From an uncultured Methanomassiliicoccus sp. (GTDB taxonomy: Archaea > Thermoplasmatota > Thermoplasmata > Methanomassiliicoccales > Methanomassiliicoccaceae): a DNA stretch of 41,261 bases. Below are positions 32,411-40,142 of this stretch, in pieces (the stretch's first letter is position 1; every line of letters starts with the position of its first letter). Location: positions 1-41,261 of the forward strand of contig CAJKXZ010000010.1 of the NCBI GenBank assembly GCA_905203995.1, given 5' to 3'. The notes beneath the pieces are model-generated. The model ran no database searches. It was given only the letters and a program-made list of their open reading frames with translations, and had not been told where the DNA came from. The translations under genes were made by a program, and so were the position numbers.

Positions 32411-32833
32411 ATGAACACAATGACCTTCAAATTGACTCAGAATATGGATGATGACATAATCATGGACAAGTTCCGAGAGGGTGGCGAATGGGGTTTGCTT
32501 ACTTCTCTCGATATCAGCGGCTGCGATCCGGAAAAGATCAGAAGCAAAGAAGTCATTACCCAGTTTGCGATTGATTTATGTGAATATATTGATATGAAAC
32601 GTTTCGGAGAACCGATTGTCGTCCGCTTCGGTGCCGATCCTAAAGTGCAGGGATATTCTCTAGCCCAATTAATTGAAACATCCATGATTTCAGGTCATTT
32701 TGCAGAAGATACGAATAAAGCGTTCATCGATGTATTCTCTTGTAAAGAGTATCCTCCTAAAAAGACTGCCAAGTTCTGTATGGACTATTTCGGCGGCAAT
32801 GAAGTAGATTACTCCGTCATTTTCCGTAAGTAA
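32411..32833 (+). CDS. S-adenosylmethionine decarboxylase-like protein
   Basis: 140 aa; ATG at 32411 with GAGG 6 nt upstream is preferred to the ATG at 32399. From memory of the bacterial/archaeal AdoMet decarboxylase (SpeH) family, the segment TSMISGH...IDVFSCK aligns without gaps with ESHLTIH...LDVFTCG. In that alignment the pyruvoyl-forming Ser (S91), the processing His (H96) and the catalytic Cys (C111) are kept, but the Glu before the Ser is Thr and the ESH His is Met. True enzymes use the self-cleaved pyruvoyl group to make decarboxylated AdoMet for spermidine. This may be a diverged decarboxylase or a methanogen AdoMetDC-related protein of other function. It is monocistronic, with its own terminator. 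Confidence 0.65.
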   Translation: MNTMTFKLTQNMDDDIIMDKFREGGEWGLLTSLDISGCDPEKIRSKEVITQFAIDLCEYIDMKRFGEPIVVRFGADPKVQGYSLAQLIETSMISGHFAEDTNKAFIDVFSCKEYPPKKTAKFCMDYFGGNEVDYSVIFRK

Positions 32834-32843
32834 ACAATTTAAC

Positions 32844-32860
32844 GCAGGGGCTCCCCCTGC
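32844..32860 (+). terminator. Hairpin behind the AdoMetDC-like gene
   Basis: GCAGGGG (32844-32850) / CCCCTGC (32854-32860), 3-nt loop, 10 nt after the stop codon, followed by CTCCTATTTATC. No perfect T-run. Confidence 0.6.
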
Positions 32861-33040
32861 CTCCTATTTATCATCAAATCGCGATTTTTTATCCTCTTCA
32901 AATAACTTTCAAATAGACTGATGCCGATTACGCTTCAATACTCTTCAAAACATTTTTAATACTGTCCGAATCAGGAATTATTTCCACCTTAGGCAAGATC
33001 ATCACTTGCTTAAACACAGCTGATTGCGGAGGGAGAGAAG

Positions 33041-34189
33041 ATGAAGAGGAAACAAGTCTTAGCGGCAGCGGCAGTAATTATCGTGGTGGCAGTGTTGACC
33101 ATCTCCGCCGTCTTGATTCTGGCGGATGACAATCAGTCTGACTTTAAGCTCACCAACCGCAGTGTGGCAGTGGTAACCGATTCCGATGATTTAAAAAAGA
33201 CAATCTCTTCGGCTTTAAGTGAAAGCACCTTTAAAATCGCGACTTTCGATAGTTTTGGGGAGGCAGCTGCCTATGACATGGTGATCATCGATGGTATATG
33301 GGCTGCCACACAGGATGATTTAACTGTAAAAAATGAAATAAAGACACTCATCGAACACAATAACGCCGTGGTTATGCTGGACGACTCTCCTTATTATCTT
33401 CTTGAATCAGGTGCGGCTGTTGATTATCTAGCATTTAATGAAGATTCCCAACTCTATGGTCTGATGAATACTTATGCCGGCCAGACTTATTATTTCACTG
33501 TAGGTCATAATCATGATCTTTCGAGAGCGCTCATCGCTGCCTATGACTGGGCAGATGAAACAATAACTGAAGCTAACACTCTTAATAATACAGATGATTT
33601 TTATTGGAAATATATGGGAACTGTCACCTATGTAGAATCATGTGATGATCGGGGAGATGTATCATACATAACAGATTATTACAAGCTGAAAGAAGCATAT
33701 TGTGATGAGGGTTACGATTACTACTATGCACATTATACCCTTATGGCCGGCTCAACAACTGGCTATTTCTTATCGCAGATGAGAATCACCAGCAATGTAA
33801 CCTCGGACGGTCTTTATCCTAATCAGGCACTATATGATTACACACCAGGAGCGATCACTTCGTCATCGGCAATTTTGGTACACATGGGTGCTACTGTAGA
33901 AATCAATGGGACAAATATCTCAATTCCTGTAGAGTGGAAGTATGAGATCAGTAACGTTGCAATCTCTGATAGGTCTCAAACAGACAAAAACATCATGGAT
34001 CTTATCTTTGATATTACCGACTCTGGTCCTGGATCGCGAGTAATTGAACCAGGGTATATTGTCAGAGTAGATACTGCTGCAGGGGAAGGATACCATTTTT
34101 CAGAGGCTTATACTGTAGAATTTGGAAAATCATTCTCTAAGAATGATCTTAAGACATATACCTTTTACAGTGAACTAGTTGTTGAATAA
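33041..34189 (+). CDS. Extracellular protein with N-terminal membrane anchor, unknown function
   Basis: 382 aa; ATG preceded by GGAGGGAGAG. Residues 5-28 form a single hydrophobic segment after MKRKQ, read as an uncleaved signal anchor or signal peptide. Residues about 40-120 look like a Rossmann-type alpha/beta domain (SVAVVTDSDDL, DMVIIDGIW, NNAVVMLDDSPYY). The rest is Tyr/Asp/Ser-rich, probably beta, with SSSAILVHMGATVEINGTNISIPVEWKYE in the middle and no C-terminal anchor. I do not recognise a named family. It is AT-rich like the surface genes at the left of the window, and stands alone between the AdoMetDC-like gene and a convergent radical SAM gene. Confidence 0.75.
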   Translation: MKRKQVLAAAAVIIVVAVLTISAVLILADDNQSDFKLTNRSVAVVTDSDDLKKTISSALSESTFKIATFDSFGEAAAYDMVIIDGIWAATQDDLTVKNEIKTLIEHNNAVVMLDDSPYYLLESGAAVDYLAFNEDSQLYGLMNTYAGQTYYFTVGHNHDLSRALIAAYDWADETITEANTLNNTDDFYWKYMGTVTYVESCDDRGDVSYITDYYKLKEAYCDEGYDYYYAHYTLMAGSTTGYFLSQMRITSNVTSDGLYPNQALYDYTPGAITSSSAILVHMGATVEINGTNISIPVEWKYEISNVAISDRSQTDKNIMDLIFDITDSGPGSRVIEPGYIVRVDTAAGEGYHFSEAYTVEFGKSFSKNDLKTYTFYSELVVE

Positions 34190-34197
34190 ACATCTAG

Positions 34198-34214
34198 TCT
34201 TTTTATTTTTTTAT
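34198..34214 (+). terminator. T-rich tract after the anchored extracellular protein
   Basis: TCTTTTTATTTTTTTAT starts 9 nt behind the stop codon. Archaeal RNA polymerase can terminate at such T tracts without a hairpin. A 12-bp palindrome AGAGATATCTCT follows at about 34227-34238. Confidence 0.5.
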
Positions 34215-34294
34215 CCTAAAAAATAAGAGATATCTCTTCTAAAATATGTAATTTAAATGACAGATAGTATTTAATCTCTTTAGAAAACAATCTT

Positions 34295-35167
34295 TCAGTC
34301 AAAAAGACTTAATTGTCGATATTCTTGTTTTTCTTCAAAAGCGTTGAGGTACTCAAAAATCTGCTGGTTGTTGTGTACGAGACCATATCGACGGCATTTT
34401 TGGTGAAAAAGGTTCATCAGTTCATAATTGCGGGGACTGCTTATTTGATATTGATTGCCATAAGTCTTCACATACTTTTCTTTTAGCTGGGGAAAAATCT
34501 GCTCTAACTGTTGATAAAAATATTCTCTATTTCCTTCGCGGAGGGTCAAACCCATACCGAAACAGATAACACCGTAGACTTCCGTTTCCTTACAGTACTC
34601 CAGAATGCCGGAGATGTTTTCTTCAGTATCGTTGATAAATGGTAAAATCGGGCAGAGCCAGACAACTGTTGGTATGCCCGCATCACGCAGTTGTTTCAAA
34701 ACTTCAAAGCGTTCTTTAGTCGTGCTTACCCCTGGTTCAATCTTTTTACACAATTCTTCATCATAAGTAGTCATGGTCATCTGGACAACACATTTTGTTT
34801 TTTTATTAATCTTAATTAAAAGATCAAGATCGCGAAGAATGTCTGCTGACTTAGTAATGCAGGTAAAACCAAAACCGTATTTGTACGCCAAGCCCATTGC
34901 TTTTCGGACATAGCCCAATTCTTTTTCAAGAGGAATATAGGGATCAGTCATTGAACCAGTGCCAATCATGCATTTTTGATGTTTATGTTTAAGCGCTGCT
35001 TCCAGCAGTTCAAGAGCATTTTCTTTAACTTCAATATCTTCAAAATCATGATTCATGTGGTAGCATTTGCTGCGTGAATCACAGTAGATGCAGCCGTGAG
35101 AGCAGCCGCGATAGATATTCATGCCATTTTTAGCTGATAAAATCCCTTTCGCTTTGACATAATGCAT
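34295..35167 (-). CDS. Radical SAM protein, spore-photoproduct-lyase-like (SplB-like)
   Basis: 290 aa; ATG with AAGGGAT about 7 nt upstream. The radical SAM cluster motif is C22-x3-C26-x2-C29 (CSHGCIYC). The protein follows the pattern of the SPL family: NIYRGCSHGCIYCDSRSKCY, TGSMTDPYIPLE, TKSADILRDLDLL, VQMTMTTYDEELCKKIEPGVS and TVVWLCPILPFINDTEEN. These enzymes split AdoMet to a 5'-deoxyadenosyl radical; the substrate of this branch, common in gut Firmicutes, is not established and the DNA-repair role of SplB should not be assumed. AT-rich composition and family distribution suggest lateral acquisition. Confidence 0.85.
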   Translation of the reverse strand: MHYVKAKGILSAKNGMNIYRGCSHGCIYCDSRSKCYHMNHDFEDIEVKENALELLEAALKHKHQKCMIGTGSMTDPYIPLEKELGYVRKAMGLAYKYGFGFTCITKSADILRDLDLLIKINKKTKCVVQMTMTTYDEELCKKIEPGVSTTKERFEVLKQLRDAGIPTVVWLCPILPFINDTEENISGILEYCKETEVYGVICFGMGLTLREGNREYFYQQLEQIFPQLKEKYVKTYGNQYQISSPRNYELMNLFHQKCRRYGLVHNNQQIFEYLNAFEEKQEYRQLSLFD

Positions 35168-35198
35168 ATTTCAATCCCTTGCGTTGCTAATAACCTTC

Positions 35199-35212
35199 CT
35201 GCCGGCCGGCAG
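35199..35212. promoter_or_regulatory. 14-bp perfect palindrome upstream of the radical SAM gene
   Basis: CTGCCGGCCGGCAG, 31 nt before the radical SAM start codon, GC-rich in an otherwise AT-rich intergenic region. Its position between promoter and gene suggests an operator; no regulator is identified. Confidence 0.4.
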
Positions 35213-35451
35213 TAGTTGCGAGATGGTTTTTACAACTGAAATGAATATCTTCTAAGCACATAAAGCCGTGACTTGAAGTTTTAACATACTGTTATAAAAC
35301 AGAATTTGGACTCATGATGTCCCACACTGCACTCGATCTTCATCTGATCAATACAATGTGCATTTGAAAATGATTCACGGCATGAAAAAAGTTAAACTTC
35401 TATGATTCATACACTCCATTGTCTATATAAGATCCTCATCATCTGCCCGGC

Positions 35452-35476
35452 CGTGTCTTCAATAATTGAAGACACG
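35452..35476. promoter_or_regulatory. Perfect 12-bp inverted repeat upstream of tRNA-Ile
   Basis: CGTGTCTTCAAT (35452-35463), one A, then ATTGAAGACACG (35465-35476). It lies between two TATA boxes: CTATATAA at about 35423-35430 and TTTATATA at 35498-35505. Transcription from the first box would begin at about the first base of the repeat. Confidence 0.6.
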
Positions 35477-35497
35477 TGGGGTAGGGGATAGATAAGA

Positions 35498-35505
35498 TTT
35501 ATATA
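35498..35505 (+). promoter_or_regulatory. TATA box of tRNA-Ile
   Basis: TTTATATA, 30 nt upstream of the mature tRNA 5' end, giving a very short 5' leader for processing by RNase P. Confidence 0.75.
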
Positions 35506-35534
35506 GGTGGCAGTCTTCCCTTTTCTCTACACAC

Positions 35535-35612
35535 GGACCCATAGCATAGCCTGGTTGGTGCGTCCGGCTGATAACCGGAAGGTCTAGAGTTCAAATCTCT
35601 GTGGGTCCACCA
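35535..35612 (+). tRNA. tRNA-Ile (anticodon GAT), CCA encoded
   Basis: Full cloverleaf: acceptor GGACCCA (35535-35541) pairs with TGGGTCC (35602-35608); anticodon stem TCCGG/CCGGA (35563-35567, 35575-35579) encloses loop CTGATAA with anticodon GAT at 35570-35572; T-arm with GTTCAAATC. Discriminator A at 35609 and genomic CCA at 35610-35612. A run of five T follows directly and probably ends transcription. No intron. Confidence 0.97.
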
Positions 35613-35626
35613 TTTTTCACACTTCT

Positions 35627-36103
35627 TTAAGCATAACTGGAGATGATCTCATCCGTAATGCTTTCCAGCAACGCCAGTTTGGGCGGATAGAAGTTCTTAG
35701 GGTCCAGACTCATGACCATATTATTCTCGCCGAAATTGATTTTGTCTTTCAGACGGGCAAGCATATTGATGATTGGGTGGAAGCTGTTCCACATTTCCAT
35801 TACATCTAGGCCGTTAATGGCGATGATGCCGCCTGGGTTCTCGGAAAGGAATTCATAAACCACATCTTCAAACATTTCTAGATTCATCGGCGGTACGCAG
35901 TCAGCAAAAGGCCGTGGCGACAGCCACCGGGCATCCAGTAAACCCTCTTCAAAATCTAATTGGGTCTGCAGGAGGCGGGGAGAGTTCTTGGAGATGTAAA
36001 GCACGCGCCGGCCCTCGCCAAGCTCCTTTCTCAACGTTTGATGCATGCGTAGCGGTACTCGTTCTTCGAAGAGATAGAATAAGCCTTTATCCATTCCTGA
36101 CAT
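35627..36103 (-). CDS. DUF835 family protein
   Basis: 158 aa. The pattern matches the archaeal DUF835 domain: an N-terminal GLFYLFEER strand, a G.RVLYISKNSPR segment, a WLSP motif, IIAINGLDVMEMWNSF (the DGLEYL-like core) and a final NNMVMSLDPKNFYPPKLALLE. DUF835 proteins occur alone or fused to signalling domains in euryarchaea; their biochemical role is not established. The start at 36103 has a TATA box about 35 nt upstream; an in-frame ATG at 36094 is an alternative. Its 3' end is 14 nt from tRNA-Ile, convergent. Confidence 0.7.
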   Translation of the reverse strand: MSGMDKGLFYLFEERVPLRMHQTLRKELGEGRRVLYISKNSPRLLQTQLDFEEGLLDARWLSPRPFADCVPPMNLEMFEDVVYEFLSENPGGIIAINGLDVMEMWNSFHPIINMLARLKDKINFGENNMVMSLDPKNFYPPKLALLESITDEIISSYA

Positions 36104-36133
36104 TTTATCAAAAATTCGATTTTGGAACTAGAT

Positions 36134-36144
36134 CTATATAAAAT
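36134..36144 (-). promoter_or_regulatory. TATA box of the DUF835 gene
   Basis: TTTTATATAG on the minus strand, about 35 nt before the ATG, predicting a leader of about 10 nt. Confidence 0.6.
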
Positions 36145-36206
36145 CTGCTAACAAAAGTTAAAAACTGGGACTGATTTTGAACAATTGGCTATTTTGCTTA
36201 AAAACA

Positions 36207-36226
36207 TATTCACACAATTGTGAATA
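36207..36226. promoter_or_regulatory. Operator-like inverted repeat upstream of the DUF835 promoter
   Basis: TATTCAC (36207-36213) and GTGAATA (36220-36226) separated by ACAATT, with an inner CACAATTGTG palindrome. Size and spacing fit a dimeric regulator site. It is about 65 bp upstream of the DUF835 TATA box. Confidence 0.4.
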
Positions 36227-36350
36227 ATTTATCATGTTTTGTTTTATACAGCTTATTATGCTAAATGTCACTTTAAGATTAAAAGGTGTGGCTGTTTTCT
36301 TTCTCTATCTTGCTGAGTTGATGACAAAAGCTTCTCGAGCTATGCCCACA

Positions 36351-36370
36351 TTAACCGTTGGTTAATTTTT
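36351..36370 (+). terminator. Orphan terminator-like hairpin in the 36.1-36.5 kb gap
   Basis: TTAACC-GTT-GGTTAA (36351-36365) followed by five T. No plus-strand gene precedes it, so it could end an unannotated small RNA or be chance. The rest of 36104-36475 shows no gene. Confidence 0.35.
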
Positions 36371-36475
36371 CTACCGTGAATATTGCGTAATGCAGCTAAT
36401 CTTCCTCTTGCAAAGCCGCTTCTATTTCAGCCTCTTGATCAACAGTGAAAGAGTGGATAACAGTATTACAATTAA

Positions 36476-37930
36476 TTATTGATCATTAATAATCTCTACT
36501 GCCCCGTGCCCGCTGCAGATCAGGCAGCGCTGCCTTTCCGGCAGCAGTTCGAAGACGGCTTTGCGCATTTCTTTGGCATATTGGGAGTTGACGTTGACGC
36601 TGGTCATCAAATAAGGTGCCAGGGAATTAAACTCCGAACGCTCTTTCGTCAGTCCTTTGACGTTGATGTAAATATCTCCCGTAAAGAGCAGCCAGGGCTC
36701 CCGGCAGAGGAAGACCATTTCCCCGTAGAGGTGGCCGCCGCTGCCTTCATAGATCTCCAGCGACAGGTCGGCAAAGGTGAAGGTGCCGATCTGCAGCAGT
36801 TCACGGTGCTCTTTCGCTACGCCTTCGCCGATCAGCTTAAAGCGGGCCGGGTCCGGCGGGACGTAATTGGAGAAAATACGGCTGAGACGGCTGTAGCCTA
36901 AACAGAAGATATTCTCTTCGCGGAAATCCATCAGATTCTGGCGCTGTTTCTGGAAACTCTGCGCACTTTTTTCGTTAAGATAAATGTCCGCGTCAATCAC
37001 CGACAAAAGGCCGCAGTGGTCAACATCGGCATGAGTGATCAGAATTTTTTTCTTAAGTGTAGCAAAATTGGGGAAGAGCTGCTGGAAGATGTTCAGCATC
37101 TCTTCGGCATAAATGGCAAAACCGGTGTCGATAAATAACAATTCATCAGCGGCTTCCAAAATGTAAGTATTACTGCCGCAGGGCGGCTCGATGACATGCA
37201 GAGCGACTTTTGCCGTCAGCTGATAACGGCTGATGTCCGGCTGAAAGCGTTCCCCGCGGTATTTAGACATGAACTTCGCCAGGTGGAGCACGTACTCGAA
37301 AACTTTATTGGGCGTTTCTCCGCGGTCCTGCAGCATCTGGAAGACGCGGTTTGATTCGCAGATAAATTCCATCGTTTTTTCAGTACTCAAGTCAAACAGC
37401 CGCTGGATCTCGTTACCGATGCGGATGTAGAAGATCGTGTTGTCGAGGTTCGGTTCTTCTTCGGCGTAAGTAATAATATCAATCGGGTAAATTTCGCTGA
37501 TGTCGTCCAGCACGCACTTGATTAAGGCGGGATTTTCAATCAGCAGACCCATCTTGAAGTTTTGATACTCGCCGTCTTCCTCGTTGGAATTGATGTAAGA
37601 AATGTTAATATCATAACGGTCGAGAATTTTCAGCACGGGATAGAGGCTGCCGGGCTCGTCTTTCATTTTGATGTTGACTACAATCACCCGTGAGTCGCTG
37701 ATATCGTTCTCTAAATAACCGATCTGCAGCAGTTCTTTGGTGATGTTGTGCAGTGCTTCCTCGTCGGCCCGTACTTCGACAAAGAGCATATGAAAATCGA
37801 CGGCTTTGTTAAAGCTGACGCGGATGATATTGCCTTGATGCTTGGTAATAATCTTCGTAGCCAGCATAAAAGCTCCGGGTTTGTCGGGCATCCGCGTAAT
37901 AAACGTCTGGGTTTTCAGGTTGGCAGCCAT
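36476..37930 (-). CDS. ACT-ACT-metallo-beta-lactamase-fold fusion protein
   Basis: 484 aa from the ATG at 37930; a GTG at 37939 adds three residues and cannot be excluded (numbers here use the GTG start). Residues about 10-80 and 84-160 are two ACT domains (FITRMPDKPGAFMLATKIITKH; VVNIKMKDEPGSLYPVLKIL), the amino-acid-sensing module. A helical linker follows, then an MBL-fold hydrolase at about 240-487: GSNTYIL, FIDTG, ITHADVDHCG (303-308), GGHLYGE (H403), FTGD (D422) and SGHG (H478). The canonical H-x-H-x-D-H metal motif is H-x-D-x-D-H here. It is probably a hydrolase or oxidoreductase gated by an amino acid; substrate unknown. A palindrome overlaps the presumed transcription start. Confidence 0.85.
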   Translation of the reverse strand: MAANLKTQTFITRMPDKPGAFMLATKIITKHQGNIIRVSFNKAVDFHMLFVEVRADEEALHNITKELLQIGYLENDISDSRVIVVNIKMKDEPGSLYPVLKILDRYDINISYINSNEEDGEYQNFKMGLLIENPALIKCVLDDISEIYPIDIITYAEEEPNLDNTIFYIRIGNEIQRLFDLSTEKTMEFICESNRVFQMLQDRGETPNKVFEYVLHLAKFMSKYRGERFQPDISRYQLTAKVALHVIEPPCGSNTYILEAADELLFIDTGFAIYAEEMLNIFQQLFPNFATLKKKILITHADVDHCGLLSVIDADIYLNEKSAQSFQKQRQNLMDFREENIFCLGYSRLSRIFSNYVPPDPARFKLIGEGVAKEHRELLQIGTFTFADLSLEIYEGSGGHLYGEMVFLCREPWLLFTGDIYINVKGLTKERSEFNSLAPYLMTSVNVNSQYAKEMRKAVFELLPERQRCLICSGHGAVEIINDQ

Positions 37931-37941
37931 GTCTGACACTC

Positions 37942-37957
37942 TGCATCAGGTGATGCA
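37942..37957 (-). promoter_or_regulatory. Operator-like palindrome at the start of the ACT-MBL gene
   Basis: TGCATCA-GG-TGATGCA, 7-bp arms. A TATA-like TTAAATACT (minus strand, about 37977-37986) places transcription initiation inside or next to this palindrome, so a protein bound there would block the promoter. Confidence 0.45.
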
Positions 37958-38112
37958 CTTGACAGAAAACCAAATTAGTATTTAATAGTCTAACCCAGCA
38001 CCTCATTTTAAGGGGAAAATCGTCTTCCTCACTGCGGATTCCCGCGGCTGCTTTCTCTAAATGCATAACGTTTGTTTCAAGACGTAGCTTACTGCTCCAA
38101 GCTGATTGAAAA

Positions 38113-39219
38113 TTAATTAAGCATATATGCAAAAATTACCAACACGACGAGGAAGAACAAGTTGAGCATGAGGAACGTTTTCAGATAGGGTATTTTTTCT
38201 GTCCGCTCCATGGTCGTATAAAGGCGATAGGAGATAAGGCTGGCCAGGGAGGCGATCGGCGTACCTAGCCCGCCGATGTTGGTGCCGAGCAGCAGGGCCG
38301 GACCATCGGCAGTAAATGGTGCCAGCAGCACTGCGGTCGGCACGTTACTGATCACTTGCGAAAGTAAAACCGACACGGCAAACTCCTGACCGCTGAGCGT
38401 CTCGACCAGATAGTCATGAACGGCGGCAATGCTGCCGATGTTAGCCGAGAAAATGAAGAAGAAGAGGAACGTTAAGAGCAGGGAGTAATCGATCTGGCGG
38501 AAGAGGGAGCGGCCGTTGAGCAGTAAGACCAGCACTACCAACAGCAGGCAGACGAGATAATGTACAAGACCGACTACGGCCAGAATGGCGATGATAAAGA
38601 GCAGGAGGTAAACAGCCGTTGAGAACTTGCTGAACGACCCCCGCTGAGCAGGCGGAGCTATCGGCAGCGGATAATCTTTCGGCAGCATCACCACCACGCT
38701 GATCAGCAATAAGCTGAAAATGGCAACCGGCGCCACCGTCGTTAAGAACTGTACAAGACTGAAATCATAATACGCATAGAGAAAGATATTCTGCGGACTG
38801 CCGACCGGCGTTAACATACTGCCTAAGTTAGCGGCGATCGTCTCCATGACAATGATAAAAATAACCCGTTGCTGGGCGACGCCGCGCAGGAGCAGCATCG
38901 TTAATGGTACCAATGTAATCAAGGCGACATCGTTAGTAAGAACCATGGCGGCGAAGAAGCAGCTCAGCACCAGCATCAAAGAGAGACGGCGGATGCTGGT
39001 CGGCCGCTGCGTCAGTTTAGCGAAGAGCCGTGGAAACACTTCGGCTTCATTGAGGCCGGCGACCACGGCCATCAGGCAGAAGAGCAGAATAATGACGGGA
39101 AAATTAATTTGCTGCGCATAATCAATGCCGGGCGCCGCCAGGAAAAAAGAACCGGCAGCCAGCAGCGCGGCGATCACCAGCAGACTTTCGTTTTTGAGGA
39201 TCTTGCGCAGGCTCAGCAT
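38113..39219 (-). CDS. ArsB/NhaD-superfamily (SLC13-like) membrane transporter
   Basis: 368 aa with about ten hydrophobic segments and little loop sequence. It belongs to the ion-transporter superfamily: MVLTNDVALITLVPLTML and the second-half equivalent SQVISNVPTAVLLAPF are the paired re-entrant/ion-site motifs, and ANLGSMLTPVGSPQNIF matches the family pattern N-x-G-x-x-x-T-P-x-G-N/S-x-Q-N. Members export arsenite, exchange sodium for protons, or carry di- and tricarboxylates; the substrate cannot be assigned. It is slightly short compared with the usual 400-430 residues, but both halves are present. It is 37 nt downstream of nfo and may be co-transcribed with it. Confidence 0.85.
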   Translation of the reverse strand: MLSLRKILKNESLLVIAALLAAGSFFLAAPGIDYAQQINFPVIILLFCLMAVVAGLNEAEVFPRLFAKLTQRPTSIRRLSLMLVLSCFFAAMVLTNDVALITLVPLTMLLLRGVAQQRVIFIIVMETIAANLGSMLTPVGSPQNIFLYAYYDFSLVQFLTTVAPVAIFSLLLISVVVMLPKDYPLPIAPPAQRGSFSKFSTAVYLLLFIIAILAVVGLVHYLVCLLLVVLVLLLNGRSLFRQIDYSLLLTFLFFFIFSANIGSIAAVHDYLVETLSGQEFAVSVLLSQVISNVPTAVLLAPFTADGPALLLGTNIGGLGTPIASLASLISYRLYTTMERTEKIPYLKTFLMLNLFFLVVLVIFAYMLN

Positions 39220-39256
39220 GCCTGCGGGAGCAGTATCTCTGATAATTTAAATCTGC

Positions 39257-40090
39257 TTATTCGATATATTTGCTGCGTAAGAGCGCAATTTCCTGCGCGT
39301 ATCCCGGCAGGTCGTTGGGCGTCTCTAAGTAAAAGGGCAGCTGGCGCAGCCGCGGATGGTTGATAATGCGCGTCATCGCCTCTAAGCCGATCTGCCCTTC
39401 GCCGATCTTCTGATGACGGTCTTTGTGGCTGCCGAGCGGATTCATGCTGTCATTGATGTGGATAGCCCGCAGGCGTTCCAGACCGATGACTTGGTCAAAC
39501 TCCTCCAGGACGCCGTCTAAATCATGGACAATGTCATAACCGGCATCATTGACATGGCAGGTATCCAGGCAGACGCCCATCTTGTCCTGCAGTTCAACAC
39601 CGTCGATGATCTGCCGCAGCTCCGTGAATTTGCCGCCGACTTCGCTGCCTTTGCCAGCCATCGTTTCTAACAGCACCGTTGTCTGCTGCTCCTTTTGGAG
39701 AATTTCGTTAAGCAGCGCAATGATCTGCGCAATGCCAACGTCAACGCCCTGCCCGGTGTGGCTGCCCGGATGGAAATTGTACATACTGCCCGGCAGATAT
39801 TCCATGCGGACGAGGTCGTCAGCCATCGTCAGGCGGGCGAACTCACGGGTCTTCTCCTGCGCGGAACAGGGGTTGAGTGTGTAAGGAGCATGGGCCAGCA
39901 GCGGTGCGAAGTGATGTTCTGCGGTCAGCTTCCGCAGGGCGGCGATATCGGAGGGATCAATCGCTTTCGCTTTGCTGCCGCGGGGATTTCTGGTAAAAAA
40001 CTGAAAGGTGTTCGCTTTGATTTTTAATGCGTCCTGACCCATGGCGAAGAAGCCCTGTGCCGTTGAAAGATGGCAGCCGATGTTGAGCAT
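39257..40090 (-). CDS. nfo: Endonuclease IV (apurinic/apyrimidinic)
   Basis: 277 aa from the ATG at 40090 (MLNIGCHLSTAQGF), which has AGGTAA about 7 nt upstream and is the family start; an upstream start would add seven unlikely residues. The enzyme cleaves DNA 5' to abasic sites in base-excision repair. The three-metal site is complete: H67, H107, E142 (LLETMAGKG), D176 and H179 (CLDTCH), H211 (HINDS), D224 and H226 (KDRH), and E256 (LETPND). The motif after CLDTCH is VNDAGYD rather than the usual xFAAGYD. Upstream on the same strand is a degraded gene; downstream, 37 nt away, the transporter. Confidence 0.95.
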   Translation of the reverse strand: MLNIGCHLSTAQGFFAMGQDALKIKANTFQFFTRNPRGSKAKAIDPSDIAALRKLTAEHHFAPLLAHAPYTLNPCSAQEKTREFARLTMADDLVRMEYLPGSMYNFHPGSHTGQGVDVGIAQIIALLNEILQKEQQTTVLLETMAGKGSEVGGKFTELRQIIDGVELQDKMGVCLDTCHVNDAGYDIVHDLDGVLEEFDQVIGLERLRAIHINDSMNPLGSHKDRHQKIGEGQIGLEAMTRIINHPRLRQLPFYLETPNDLPGYAQEIALLRSKYIE

Positions 40091-40142
40091 AAAATTACCT
40101 GTGATCGACAAACGGCGTTCACGGGCATAATAGTTCTCCCGT

